From Volutella citrinella (lineage: Eukaryota > Ascomycota > Sordariomycetes > Hypocreales > Nectriaceae), in contig JAWZSP010000002.1 in assembly GCA_034401135.1 (NCBI GenBank), forward strand, positions 5,394,001 through 5,458,000: DNA of 64,000 nucleotides, in the 5' to 3' direction. The position numbers and the translations under genes were made by a program. This document shows, in pieces, positions 11,340 through 21,591 of the stretch; position 1 is the stretch's first letter; every line of letters starts with the position of its first letter. The notes beneath the pieces were generated by a model. It was not told the origin of the DNA, did not search any database, and saw only the letters and a program-made list of their open reading frames with translations.

Positions 11340-11367
11340 CTGTATGCACCCTGAGGGCTAAATGCAG
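11340..11367 (+). repeat. 28-bp direct repeat, right copy
   Basis: Second copy of the repeat at 7042-7070: 18 identical bases, then CTAAATGCAG against GTTAAATACAG. It lies about 250 bases upstream of the minus-strand gene starting at 11090, in the same orientation as the left copy. Confidence 0.6.
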
Positions 11368-12605
11368 CCAGAGCTGGACTTATTACAAGAACGAAGGAGA
11401 CAAAGATGTCCATGGTGACAGAGGCAAGGTCGGGTCCGGTGAACTCGGTTCCGAGATGGATGCAGTATAGGAGGCAATACAGTCGGGTCCTGGTTCGGAA
11501 ACAGCTTGTTCGAAACCTGCCACTGGGCCATGATGTAGCCTAGGATATGATAAATAAAGTTGTAGAGCTTGTATGCTTCCCGCCGCTGCCGTAGCGCCTC
11601 TTTTGGGGACCCTTGCTACTGTTGACTACCTTGAAGGAGAGATATGTAATACAGGTCCTCGAACCTTGGGCTTGTGCATCCGAGAGCCAAGTCGGCAAAC
11701 CGCCACAGAATACACTGGGCCCGACCCGCATTGAGTATTGCCCCTCTCTTGCTGGTCGGATACCTGACGGTCATTTCGGCCCGCTGCCGACCTTTACTAT
11801 TTGGGGTCATTGGTGATGTGAGAATTGGACTGCAGTCCCAAAGCGAATCATATGGGAACTCGCGGCGGTATGCTGAGACTGGATTGTTCGAACCCATGAT
11901 TCCGGTCATGGACGATAGTCAACAAGCCCGTGCAACACACAGCCTGATATATACACAATAGAAACCACAGCAAATTTCACAATAGATGTTATACCCAACA
12001 TCTCAACCACAGTGTTAGTCCATAATGAGTCGCAATTAGCATTTGACAGATGCAGCAAATAACGGCCTTCTTGTCCATCAAGGTCTCTGCACCACCAAAG
12101 GTTGTAGGAAGGTTGCGATGAACGCACCTCAGAGTTTCCAACCTTTGTGGCCGCAGGCGCAAGGACAGAGGACCCGGGAGACATACATACGCCTAGCTTG
12201 ACAGGGCAATTCAAACCACCAGTCGCCTCATCTGTCAAAAGTTACAGACCTCGCCTGTCACTCCGAAATTACAGCCAAGCCCACGTTGCTTCATGCTTGA
12301 CGTCGAGGACGATACGTAGATGGTGGTGGGCGGTGATGACGTGCCGATGTCCGTTGCAGAGGCGCCGGCGCGTGCCTGGGCGAAGAGTTGTGAATCTTAG
12401 GGAGCGCTAACATACCGGCTGTGGGCCTTCGGCGGGGTTTCTAGCGACAACAGCTAATAGCAGCACTCAGGCAAATCCTCCTACGAGACAGGGGTCACAG
12501 GGTCATGCTTGGTGGATGGCAGATTCGGGCATTGCCGAAATAGGCAATGCGTCTCAACGTAAGATGATGCCCCCGACGTCAGACAATTCCCTCAAACACT
12601 GCACC
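11368..12605. other. Intergenic stretch, one weak open frame
   Basis: A 110-codon minus-strand frame at 11906-12238 has a protein-like stretch (PSYNLWWCRDLDGQEGRYLL) but no recognisable family and no splice partners. I treat it as unsupported. Nothing else is seen. Confidence 0.4.
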
Positions 12606-13804
12606 ATGGCCTCCAACAGCGACCAGCCAAAGCCAGCCGGCTTTGTTTCCAAACGCCTAGTGCATGATCCAAAAGACGAAAGCGGCGCGTCCCTGACCTG
12701 TGCCGAGTGAGCATTTCCCGCCTGCCTACCATACTGATGTGCAGCTTGCTGACTACCGCCCAGTGTATTCGTCATTGTCACAGATAGAACCGGCCTTGAT
12801 GCATGGACGCACCCAGAGACGGAAACTTTCTGGGGACGAGACATTGTACCCAAGGATGTCGACTTCCAAAAGTCATGCCGCATCTGGACAGTGACGCTGC
12901 AGGATGTCGATGAGAAGCTCAAATGTTTCCAGGACTGCATCCCTTTCCAGAATTTTGCTGCTGGTTGCTTGCACGCGATTGACAAGAGCATCACGTCGAA
13001 TCCATCATCTGCGGCATGGAACCAAGATACCACTCCCCAGGATGGTCAGAAGCCCAACAACGGAGCAGTTGTGCTCATCGGCCACGGCATAAACGGCATT
13101 CTCGCGGAAATGATTCCGGCGTTTTTACTCTCCCTCCCCCTAGCAGCTCTGCAAGGCCACCATCTCGGGCTTCGTATCAAGCACTGGCGCGTCATCACGC
13201 TCGGCACCGCCCACTTTGGTGGACACAGTAACATTGTCGAGGATATTGACCAAATTGGTGACTTTGTCATGTGTTGCGGCGGTTCCGGCCATGGTTGTGA
13301 CGTGCATCAGACCAGAGGCCATTGGACGGGGTGCCAGCAAGGCTTCCAGCAGCTGGCCAAGACAGAGAAGCCAGAAGACGGCCCTTTTGGCACTCTCAGG
13401 GCTGCGTCTTTCAGGGAAGGTATCGAGGATGAGAAACTGGTATGGATTCATAAAACAAAGGTGTTTGATTGGTTCATGTGCGCTGACTGGCAACTTGCAG
13501 GCTGTGATGCGAAAAGAACGATATCCAAACTACCTCGAGTCTCACCACGGGTGGGTGGTTGGGGAAAAGTACGCCTTATTGGGGGGAGAGGCGCTTTGCG
13601 GGTGGTCGATGCCAAACCCGCCAAACCCAGTGTTGCCACGAACACACAAGGTGAGTGTCACCCGACAAGACAGAGGCGTGCATTACCGTTGCCATGCTAA
13701 CATTGCGTGCCCAGACTATGGGGCAGTTTGAGCATGAGAATGACGAGTCTTGGATTGCAGTGCGGGCCGTTTTGAAAGAGTTTGTAAAGGGAGAAGATGT
13801 TTGA
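12606..13804 (+). CDS. DUF676-like alpha/beta hydrolase homologue lacking the nucleophile serine
   Basis: Four exons: 12606-12706, 12764-13439, 13501-13650 and 13715-13804, giving 338 residues. Introns 1 and 3 have strong signals (GTGAGC/CAG; GTGAGT, GCTAAC, CCAG). Intron 2 is placed at GTATGG 13440; a 40-nt alternative at 13461 would keep seven more residues. ATG 12606 has a CACCATGGCC context; ATG 12516 in the same frame is an alternative start. The protein shows the plan of fungal putative serine esterases: FVIVTDRTGLDAWTH in place of the usual FVHGLxxxxxxTW opening, FWGRDIVP for the WxRDLLP block, and LGTAHFGG. The nucleophile elbow reads IGHGINGI instead of GHSxGG, so Ser is Gly and hydrolase activity is unlikely. 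It may be a regulatory or decaying paralogue. It is convergent with the secreted-protein gene 161 bases away. Confidence 0.6.
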
Positions 13805-13965
13805 ACAGTTGGGAGAAGTTGGAATCTCGTGTCAGAGGATTCTTGCTCTTCATCAATAGCGAACAAGATAGTTCACTCAGACAATTCAACAGAGAGGAAA
13901 AGTTGATGTGTCTCGAAAGAATGACATTAAGATTAAAAATTAATTAATTGATGATCAAGTTGCAG

Positions 13966-14607
13966 CTAGATGGCAATCAACAAGGCCGCGGTAAATGAAA
14001 CGGCTCCAGCGCCCATAAGGCCGAGAAGCGACTGTTTGAGTCCTGCTGCGCCGCTTCCTTGGCCACTACCGGTAGAAGTGGTGCTACCAGCCGCCGTCGA
14101 GTCCGTCTTGGTTTCTTGCGCACCTGGCGAAGTCGGTGCAGGCGTCACTCTGTCGCCAGTCTGGCCAGAGGCAGATGTAGTCTCAACAGCCAACGTCACC
14201 TTGGCGTCGGCCTCGGATCCAGTCGCCTTGGTTTCTTTGGCGTCGTTGGAGCTCGCGGATCCTTTCGTCGCGGCACCATTCTCGGTCGCCTTGTCAGTCG
14301 GCTTGGCGCTGGATGTGGTCTTGGCCGCCTTGTCGGGGTGCAGCCTCTCAAAGCACGACAGGGTCGACGGCTTGGGGTCGTATACTTCGGTGCCGGTGTA
14401 GGCGGCACAGCCGGGGACGTTGTACTTGACGGGGGCGCGGCCGCCACCGCACTGGAGGGGGTCGCAGACGACTCCTGTGTCGGGATCGTACCAGTGGACG
14501 ATGCGGTCCTCGCAGTAGCCATAGGTGTGGCCCCCTTCGCATGCAGCAGTGACGGGGCTGGCGGCCAGGAGCGCCAAAAGGGCAGAGAGGAGGATGAGAT
14601 TTGGCAT
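13966..14607 (-). CDS. Small secreted, probably GPI-anchored cysteine-containing protein
   Basis: 213 residues from ATG 14607. That start directly yields a signal peptide (MPNLILLSALLALLAASPVTA) and is therefore preferred over the in-frame ATG 29 codons upstream. The mature N-terminal half is about 80 residues with seven cysteines in a CEGGHTYGYC...C...C...C pattern. A Thr/Ser/Ala-rich linker of about 90 residues follows, and then a hydrophobic tail (residues 190-213, LLGLMGAGAVSFTAALLIAI) of the type removed on GPI attachment. The layout is that of a cell-wall or plasma-membrane surface protein, and the cysteine head could be effector-like. No intron is present. The family is not recognised. 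Confidence 0.7.
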   Translation of the reverse strand: MPNLILLSALLALLAASPVTAACEGGHTYGYCEDRIVHWYDPDTGVVCDPLQCGGGRAPVKYNVPGCAAYTGTEVYDPKPSTLSCFERLHPDKAAKTTSSAKPTDKATENGAATKGSASSNDAKETKATGSEADAKVTLAVETTSASGQTGDRVTPAPTSPGAQETKTDSTAAGSTTSTGSGQGSGAAGLKQSLLGLMGAGAVSFTAALLIAI

Positions 14608-15695
14608 TTTGGAGACGATGAAAATGGTGGAGTTGATTTGGACAAGCGAGCGTGGTGAGATATCAGAGTCGAGAATTCCAACAGCTTGATGCATTTATTG
14701 GAATGCCCACTACTAAACCGAGGAATGAAGCTGTTTTAAGGCTGACGGCAAATTGACTCACTGCACCGCCAAGATGGCCCAACAGCTGGCACCGCATGAT
14801 TGTCCGTCTCGGCAGCCTGTCTTCAACGGCCGGCGCCTGCCTAAACCAGCCTAGGTTGGCTTGGGTTTCATTCTGACTTGGATGACCCAGAGTCAAGGTT
14901 TGGCTCTGATTGGTGTATCTGTCACAGCAGTGGGCCTCGGCTGGGGTTGTAAGATTATCTTCAGATCACAATGGGAAACGGCCGAGCGATACTCCACACG
15001 TCGTAAGGCTGTGCCGAGCACCCTTGACTCCATCCCAATTGGCATTGTTTCCAAGGCCGAATAGGGAGTTGTTTGACCAACATTTCTCAAAGGTTTCGTC
15101 GGAAGGCAGTATCCTCAGACCTGTCATAAGTCATTGAGGCCCAGAGAGGCGCTAAAAAATAAGGAAATGTCCATAGATGGACTCAAAGCACTGAAATAGC
15201 AATGACGGCACAAGGCTCTATATTTATTCTTCGAGCCCTTCGGTCACTGACAGTGATGTCTGTCTTTAGAACTGGGGCGAATACTACCTTATGTTCTGAC
15301 CTTGTCCATCTTACCCTACCCGCGCTGTGTGAATGGGCCTGTGTTTTTTTGGGATTTAGACCGTGGTCGATTATCCATTTGCCTTGGACGCCCATCGCAC
15401 TCTTGTGCTAGCCGAGCTCCCCACACGTCCCGATAGAGTCCCATGATGAGGTTGGAATGCTTGTGAATTCATACATCAAGGTACATAACCCTGCAACAAA
15501 GAGGTCTAGCCTGTAGACATGTCTCAAACGACGATTCGAGACCTAATCTGTCTCGAGGCTGCCTATTCCACTCTCTGTCCCACCCTCATCGCCCCTCATC
15601 GGCATCTCCAGGCCTGGCGCTCCGATCAGAAGAGTTCGCAAGAAACTTAGTCCCGAAAAAATAATCCTCCAAGATAGAGAAGCAGTATAAAGATC
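14608..15695. other. Intergenic, nothing recognised
   Basis: About 1.1 kb between the 5' end of the secreted-protein gene and the 3' end of the transporter gene. Only short open frames without motifs are present. No repeat or RNA gene was seen. Confidence 0.5.
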
Positions 15696-17385
15696 CTAAA
15701 GAGTGAACAAAGTCACGTCCTGGCCTGACTCCATAAGCTTTCGATTTGCCTTGCGGAGTAAATACTTCATAACGACGCAAGTCACAACCGACAGCAGCGA
15801 AAACGCCATCATGAGGATGTTGGCCTTGATGTATCGTGGACCGTCGGTCGACGGGAAGAAGTACGGGCTCCAAATATTGCCAAGCTGGCTCAGCAGATTA
15901 ATGATGGCCGTCGCACAAGCTCGCTTCTCGGCGGTTTGGTTCAACGTGCTGCTAGCCCACGAGAAGACCATTGCGTTGCTAGAGAAGCATCCGCAAATAT
16001 AGAAGAATGCTGCTGCGTATCGAGCCGCATTATTCACAGTGGCCACGGACATGATGAATCCGATGCAGGCGACGGCTTGGGGAACAGCAATGTGATATCC
16101 GCGGTCCTTGTTGCGGTCGCTGGACCAGGCAGTCGCAAAAGCAACGACGGTAGCCAACAGGTATGGTGGGGCGGTGAGAATGAGCGTCAGAGTGGTGCTG
16201 CCGAGCTTGAATCCCTTGACGATAGTGGGGAAGAAGTTGTTGAAGCCGTAGGCGCTGTGGTTTGCCGTGAGCATGACGACCTGAGTCTGTTAGTATCAAA
16301 TCTAGTGTCAAATCCGATTCAGGTTTGCGGCCATCATCACTTACAAAGATCCACGTTCGAACATCCTTGACAGCCAGGCGAAGGCCATTCCAGACACTCG
16401 GGTCCTCACTTGGCAGGGACACACGATCCCTCCCGATGCGCTCCACAGCAACCTTTTGCTCCGTGTCGGTGAGCAGCCACTTGGCAAGACCCGACTTCTG
16501 TCCTGGGAAGTCTGGCAGGAAAACAACAGCCACACATGCAGCCAAAAAGCTACCGCCGCCTTCAATGATGAACAGCCATTGCCAACCTGCAAGTCCCTTG
16601 GTCCCCTCCATGTTAGCCAAGACGCCAGCCGCAATCAGACCGGAAAACGCCGTGGCGAGGAGCACGCCCGAGTACAGAATCGCAGTTCGCAGAGCCAGCT
16701 CCTTCCGAGGATACCAGCAGCTCAGCAAATACATGGCACCAGGGAAGAAGGGCGCCTCTGCGATACCTAGGAAGAAGCGAATGACGAGGAGATGTCGATA
16801 ATTTCCCGCAGCAGCAGTGCAGGCGCTGATGATACTCCACAGGGCGGCCCACGCAGGGATGTAGAGAGAAGGCCGCGTTCTGGTCAAGAGCATGTTGCTA
16901 GGTAGTTGCATCAACACTGAAGGAGAGGTTAGACCGTGTTTCTGCTCGACATAGAGGGGAGGGTGCTTGCTCACTGTATCCGATGTTCAGGATGGACACT
17001 GCCACATTGAATTGAGTGCCCTTGAGTCCGAGATCCTTTTCAAAAGAGCTGAGGCGTGCTTGACTGACGCGTGTCAAGTCCAAGTGTCAGCTTTGTTCGT
17101 CCTGATATCCACCACAGTCTGTCTGCCTTGTACTCACGCAATGTTGTTCCGATCCAAGTAGTTGAAGAGATAAAGAACCCAAACCATGGGAATCAACGTG
17201 AGGTCGAGCTTCTTGACGAGGCTCTTTTCCGCCCGCTGCCACTCTTCGTCGGTGAGATCCGTTGCTGAACCCTTTGCCTTGAGCTCCAAATCATTGTGGT
17301 TGATGTTAAAAGGCGCCGCCTCGTCCACATGAAGGCAACTGGTTTTGGAAGCGTCCATGTCCGTTGTAGTCTCGTTTTTGGCCAC
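15696..17385 (-). CDS. MFS transporter, anion:cation symporter (allantoate permease-like) family
   Basis: Four exons on the minus strand (17385-17138, 17063-16975, 16916-16345, 16280-15696), 497 residues. Every junction has GT...AG with GTGAGT, GTGAGC and GTAAGT donors. Family hallmarks are DLTLIPMVWVLYLFNYLDRNNIA at the first membrane helix, DLGLKGTQFNVAVSILNIGY with MLMQLPSNMLLTR, and FFLGIAEAPFFPGAMYLLSCWYPRKELALR in the fourth-fifth helix region. The acidic N-terminal tail, twelve-helix size and these motifs place it in the Dal5-type family, which imports organic anions such as allantoate, nicotinate, biotin precursors or tricarboxylates. The substrate cannot be read from sequence. It is co-oriented with and upstream-adjacent (0.8 kb) to an aconitase gene, suggesting an organic acid. 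Confidence 0.88.
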
Positions 17386-18170
17386 TGCGAGAGAAAGACT
17401 TGAACAGTGGGAGAGCGGTGGCTTGATGAGCCAAGTGGTGTTGTGGAATAGAATGGATATTGAACTCGGGACGGACTGAGAGATGGAATAACTGATTTAA
17501 CCAGGAACTGAGACAGCAGTCGACTGCCTCGTATATGTAGCTGGTTAGAACCAGCGGGACTACCCCGTACCCCGTACCGTACCTCGTCTCCCGGTGGCAG
17601 TCGTGTGGGGAGAGGAGATGGAGACGGAGATGGAGAAAGTTCTGGGTGGGTCAATCCCCAGACCAGTCCCCATGGGGTTCCCTGAGGCGGCTTGAGACGG
17701 AGCAATCCGTGTGGTCGAGCTAACCAATAGTAGAAAGGGGGCATCTTTCTTCTGTGAGTCAGCTCAATTTGTCGCCACGTGCGGGAAGTGGGTGGGTAGC
17801 TCCGTCGAAGAGTGGCCCCCGTATTAACGAATGGCGCGCACTGTCTATCCTGGTGTTGAGTTCCGTAGGTGCGGTCAGACATGATACAAAAAGAGACTTG
17901 AGGGTGGCTCCGGCGCCTTTGGACGGGCGCCCATTCCACTCAACCACACCAAACGCCGGAACCGCCCTGTTGTAGGCAACCGGATGTTTGTCAGCGGTGA
18001 GATAATTGGGAGGACCTACAGGTGATGGGCTAGTCATTGCACAAGAACGATGAGCCATTGCAAGATGATGGTACCCCATATGGCCTCTTCCTATTCTGCG
18101 TGGAATGCTTCTCGACCTCTTGTCAGGCGCGATGCTGCCATGGTAAACGACAAATAAATAAATTTACACT
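17386..18170. other. Promoter region of the transporter gene
   Basis: It contains purine/pyrimidine-rich tracts (GAGATGGAGACGGAGATGGAG near 17612) and a short GTACC-rich run (17566-17584). No gene is seen. The aconitase gene ends at its right edge. Confidence 0.4.
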
Positions 18171-20643
18171 CTATGATAGAGTAACCTGCTTAATAAAATT
18201 CAATGCGCTCCCTGCCCTCAACCAGTTGATCTGACCAGGGTGATACGTATGGTTTAGCTTCGCTCGCCAGACCTCGCCATCCATCGACCTGACCTGCATG
18301 GTAACCTGCCTTCCCGGCTGCAATTCTCCTTCCTCAACATCTAATAGACTGACCTTGTCTCCTTGCTTGATCTTGTCGTAGTCCAACGCATCATCAAACG
18401 TCAGAGGCAGCATGCCCTGCTTCTTCAGGTTCGTCTCGTGGATCCTAGCAAAGCTCTTGGCGATGACAGCCACGCCGCCGAGGTAGCGAGGCTCTAGCGC
18501 AGCGTGCTCGCGTGAGCTCCCCTCGCCATAGTTATTGTCCCCAATGATGCAGAACCGACGGCCCTTGCTCTGTATGCTTTTGGCTGCTTGGGGTATCGTC
18601 TTGATCTGCCCATCCGTCGGATCTGTCGTATGCCCAACCATCTCAAGAGAGCTTGCGTTGGGCAGAAAGTCATTCGTAGCTCCAAGTAAGAGGTTATTGG
18701 AGATGTTTTCCAAGTGGCCCCGGTACTTGTACCACGGCCCGGCCGGTGAAATGTGATCGGTCGTGCATTTGCCAGATACTTTGACGAGGATATCCAAATC
18801 TTGACCATTGCCGTCTCTCCAAGGCTCAAAGGGGGTGAGGAGCTGGAGCCTTTCGCTTTCCGGGTTGAGTGCAACCTTGAGGCTGCTTGTATCCGAAAGT
18901 TGGGGTGCTTGGTACAGATGGGCTCCTGGCGAGAAGGCCTCGGGCAGCTCTCTCGCCTTTGGCGGCGAGAAGAGAAACTCAGTGCCGTCGTGGCTCTTTA
19001 TGGCATCGACTGTAGGGTCGAAATCGAGAGAACCATTGAAGGCAAACACAGTAGCCAGCTCAGGCGAGGTGACGAATGAATGTGTGGCAGGGTTACCGTC
19101 GTGACGGCCCGTAAAGTTGCGATTGAAGCTCGAGATGACCGAGTTCTTCTCCGCTCCCTTGACGTCAACGTCCTTTCTGTCCCACTGGCCCACGCAAGGG
19201 CCGCAAGAGTTGCTCAACACAGTGGCCCCGGCCTCCCTCAACGTGTCCAAGATGCCAGCAGCCTCTGCAGTCGCTCGGATCTGTTCGCTCCCTGGGCTGA
19301 CGAGGAACGGCGTCTTCACTTTGTCAATGCATCCGCTTTTGGCCTGCAAAACCAAATCTCGGACTTTCTCGAGATCCTCGTATGAGCTGTTGGTGCAGCT
19401 GCCCACCATGCTGCTGCTGATTTTGGTAGGCCACGAACTCGCGCGAAGGTGCTGCTTGAACTGCGATAGAGGATGTGACAGGTCAGGCGTAAATGGTCCA
19501 TTGATGTGTGGCTCCAGGCGGGAGAGGTCCATCTCGATGACTTGGTCGTAGTATTGTTCACTGCCGGCGTCGGCGGTGAGGAGCGACGTCTTGTACGAAT
19601 CCGCATAACTGGCAACGTCGCTCCTCTTTGTCGCAGAGAGATAGCGCGCCATTCTCTCCGAGTATGGGAAAATGCACGAGGTTGACCCAATCTCGGCACT
19701 CATATTGCACACTGTCGCCATGGCCGTGGCCCCCAGAGTCTCGCAGCCCGGCCCAAAGAATTCGATAATCTTGCCCTTGCCGCCAGCGACGGTGAGCATG
19801 CCCGCCAGCTTGCAGATAATGTCCTTGGACGAGCTCCATCCTTGAAGCTCTCCACTAAGGTGAACTCCGACCACTTTGGGGCAAGCCAGCTCCCACGGCA
19901 TGCCGGCCATGGCGTCGACAGCATCTGCGCCGCCGACACCGATCCCCAACATACCCATGCCGCCGGCGTTTGGCGTATGGGAGTCTGTTCCAATGATGAG
20001 ACCGCCTGGAAAGGCGTAGTTTTCGAAGATTGTAATGTGAATGATGCCGGCTCCCGCTTTCCAGTACGCCATGCCATACTTTTTGGCCGTGCTCCCAAGG
20101 AATTCGTAGACTTCTTTGTGGTCTGTTGATGCTCTGCGCAGATCAGCCTCTGTTCCGTACTCGGCGACGATGAGGTGGTCGCTGTGAATCGAGGTCGGCA
20201 CTTTGACTCTTGGAATCCCAGCGCTTATGAACTGGAGGCAAGCCATCGTAGCCGTCGCATCGTGGCAAGCTACCCTGTCCGGGGTCAGCTGCAGCATCGT
20301 CTTTCCTCTCTTGATATCATCCAAGGACCACTGATTTTCGGTGCTGTTTAAGTGGCTATACAGTGTCTTCTCCGATAGCGTCAATGGCCGCGATTTCGAG
20401 TTCTTCTGGAGGTTCTGGATCTTTTTGAGACGAGAGCCGTAGTCTAAAGCATGATGCTGCCAGCAGTCAGCATCAATCGTTCAACACGCACATCAAATCG
20501 AAACAGCTGTTTCAACATACCGGTTCCAGAGGACTCAGCGCAACACCATCAGTAACCACGGCAAAAGTGCGAACATTGCGTCGCAGAGGCACCAAAGGCA
20601 CTCTAGGCCTCGGTGGGCCCGTGCATCTGAAGGTACGCAGCAT
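18171..20643 (-). CDS. Aconitate hydratase, mitochondrial-type paralogue
   Basis: Two exons (20643-20521 and 20456-18171), 802 residues. The 64-nt intron has GTATGT, GCTGAC and GGCAG signals; an apparent acceptor 13 bases further on would break the frame. Aconitase isomerises citrate and isocitrate through cis-aconitate on a 4Fe-4S cluster. Visible landmarks are TDSHTPNAGG, the cluster cysteines in GSCTNSSYED and SNSCGPCVGQW, and the catalytic serine/arginine block GEGSSREHAALEPRYLGG. The Arg-rich start (MLRTFRCTGPPRPR) looks like a mitochondrial presequence. The sequence diverges from housekeeping aconitase in places (for example an atypical linker before GRPLTL-type helix 1), so I take it as a specialised second copy. 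It neighbours an organic-anion transporter, a regulator and a citrate-carrier relic. Confidence 0.9.
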
Positions 20644-20893
20644 GATGGAAGTTGGCCAACGAACTGTAGCTGCAAGGATTGCGACGGCGGAGGTTGGTCC
20701 ACGACCTATGACATGATGCAATGCTTTATCCGCGAGGTGCAAGGTAGACAGGGCGCGGGGTCATTAAGAGGGTAGCAATGCCTCGGATTGCTCAGTGGCT
20801 ACATTAGAGGAGAATTCCAGGCTCTTTGCAATTGGTTGGTTGGGTACACGGTGACGACGGACTGGTCCGCACTCCTCCCGGACGGCTCCGTGT

Positions 20894-20904
20894 CCAATGA
20901 CTCG
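20894..20904 (+). repeat. Target-site duplication, left
   Basis: CCAATGACTCG, identical to 21474-21484; a preceding T is also shared. It directly abuts the terminal inverted repeat of the element at 20905-21473. Confidence 0.7.
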
Positions 20905-21473
20905 AGTATACACACAAACTGACCCCCCCACCCCCTCATGAAACCTGTGACCTGACCCCCTTGCTGACCTAACCTGACCTAGGGTCAGGTAATCAGAAAA
21001 AAGGGGGTCAGATTAAGTTTTAAACAGGGTCAGGTTAGGTTACCTATTCTATCCTTGATCAATATATATATTAAAGCTTGTACAAAGATCTTGCAAGGCG
21101 CGCAGGGCCCTGAGCCACCATAGGCATACAGGGCCTCCAGCTACCCTATGCCCTGCGCCCGTGGTCTTGCACGCCCTGTGGCTACGGGTAGCTCATTGCC
21201 TTGCGCGCCTGTGGTCTAGTCTTGCAGCTGGCTTATTGCCTTGCGCGCCTATACTCTTGCAGCTATAGCTATAGGTGCCCGTAGTCAAGTCTTGCAGCTG
21301 GTAATTAATAAATTCCTATCTCGCACTTAACTAATTTTTAAGTACTGCCCCGCTATATTAATGAGGGTATAGGAGCTGAGCTGACCTAGGTCAGCTCAGC
21401 TACTGCAAGGGGGCCAGGTCACAGGTTTCATGGGGGGGGGGGGGGGGGGCGGGGGTCAGTTTGTCACACTACT
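20905..21473. mobile_element. MITE with long terminal inverted repeats (MULE-like target duplication)
   Basis: This is a 569-bp non-coding element. The left end (20905-20964) starts AGTATACACACAAACTGACC; the reverse complement of the right end (21405-21473) starts AGTAGTGTGACAAACTGACC. Both continue through a C-rich run, then CATGAAACCTGTGACCTG and CCCCCTTGC, so the terminal inverted repeats are about 60-69 bp. The right C-rich run has expanded to 18 consecutive G on the plus strand (21432-21449). It is flanked by an exact 11-bp duplication, a length typical of Mutator-like elements. Inside are nested inverted repeats of GACCTAACCTGACC, a 28-bp perfect palindrome and a minisatellite-like run of CTTGCGCGCC/GTCTTGCAGCTG units (21100-21300). 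There is no transposase, so it would depend on another element. Confidence 0.82.
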
Positions 21474-21484
21474 CCAATGACTCG
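21474..21484 (+). repeat. Target-site duplication, right
   Basis: CCAATGACTCG, identical to 20894-20904. It marks the right border of the MITE. Confidence 0.7.
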
Positions 21485-21591
21485 GCCGACGCCTGCATCG
21501 CGTGACCGCCTCAAATGATCTGGTCGATTACGTAGAGACTAATTGGGTATTGGCTACATCATGATACATGTTTTTCTTTTTTCATTTTTCC

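Noticed and set aside
14059..14658. 199-codon plus-strand frame opposite the small GPI protein
   Set aside because: Composition is Arg/Gly-rich with no motif. The minus-strand protein has a signal peptide, cysteines and a GPI tail.
20444..20520. A 77-nt intron version for the aconitase gene, ending at TTTAG
   Set aside because: It puts the second exon out of frame. The acceptor GGCAG at 20457 gives a 64-nt intron and keeps the frame.
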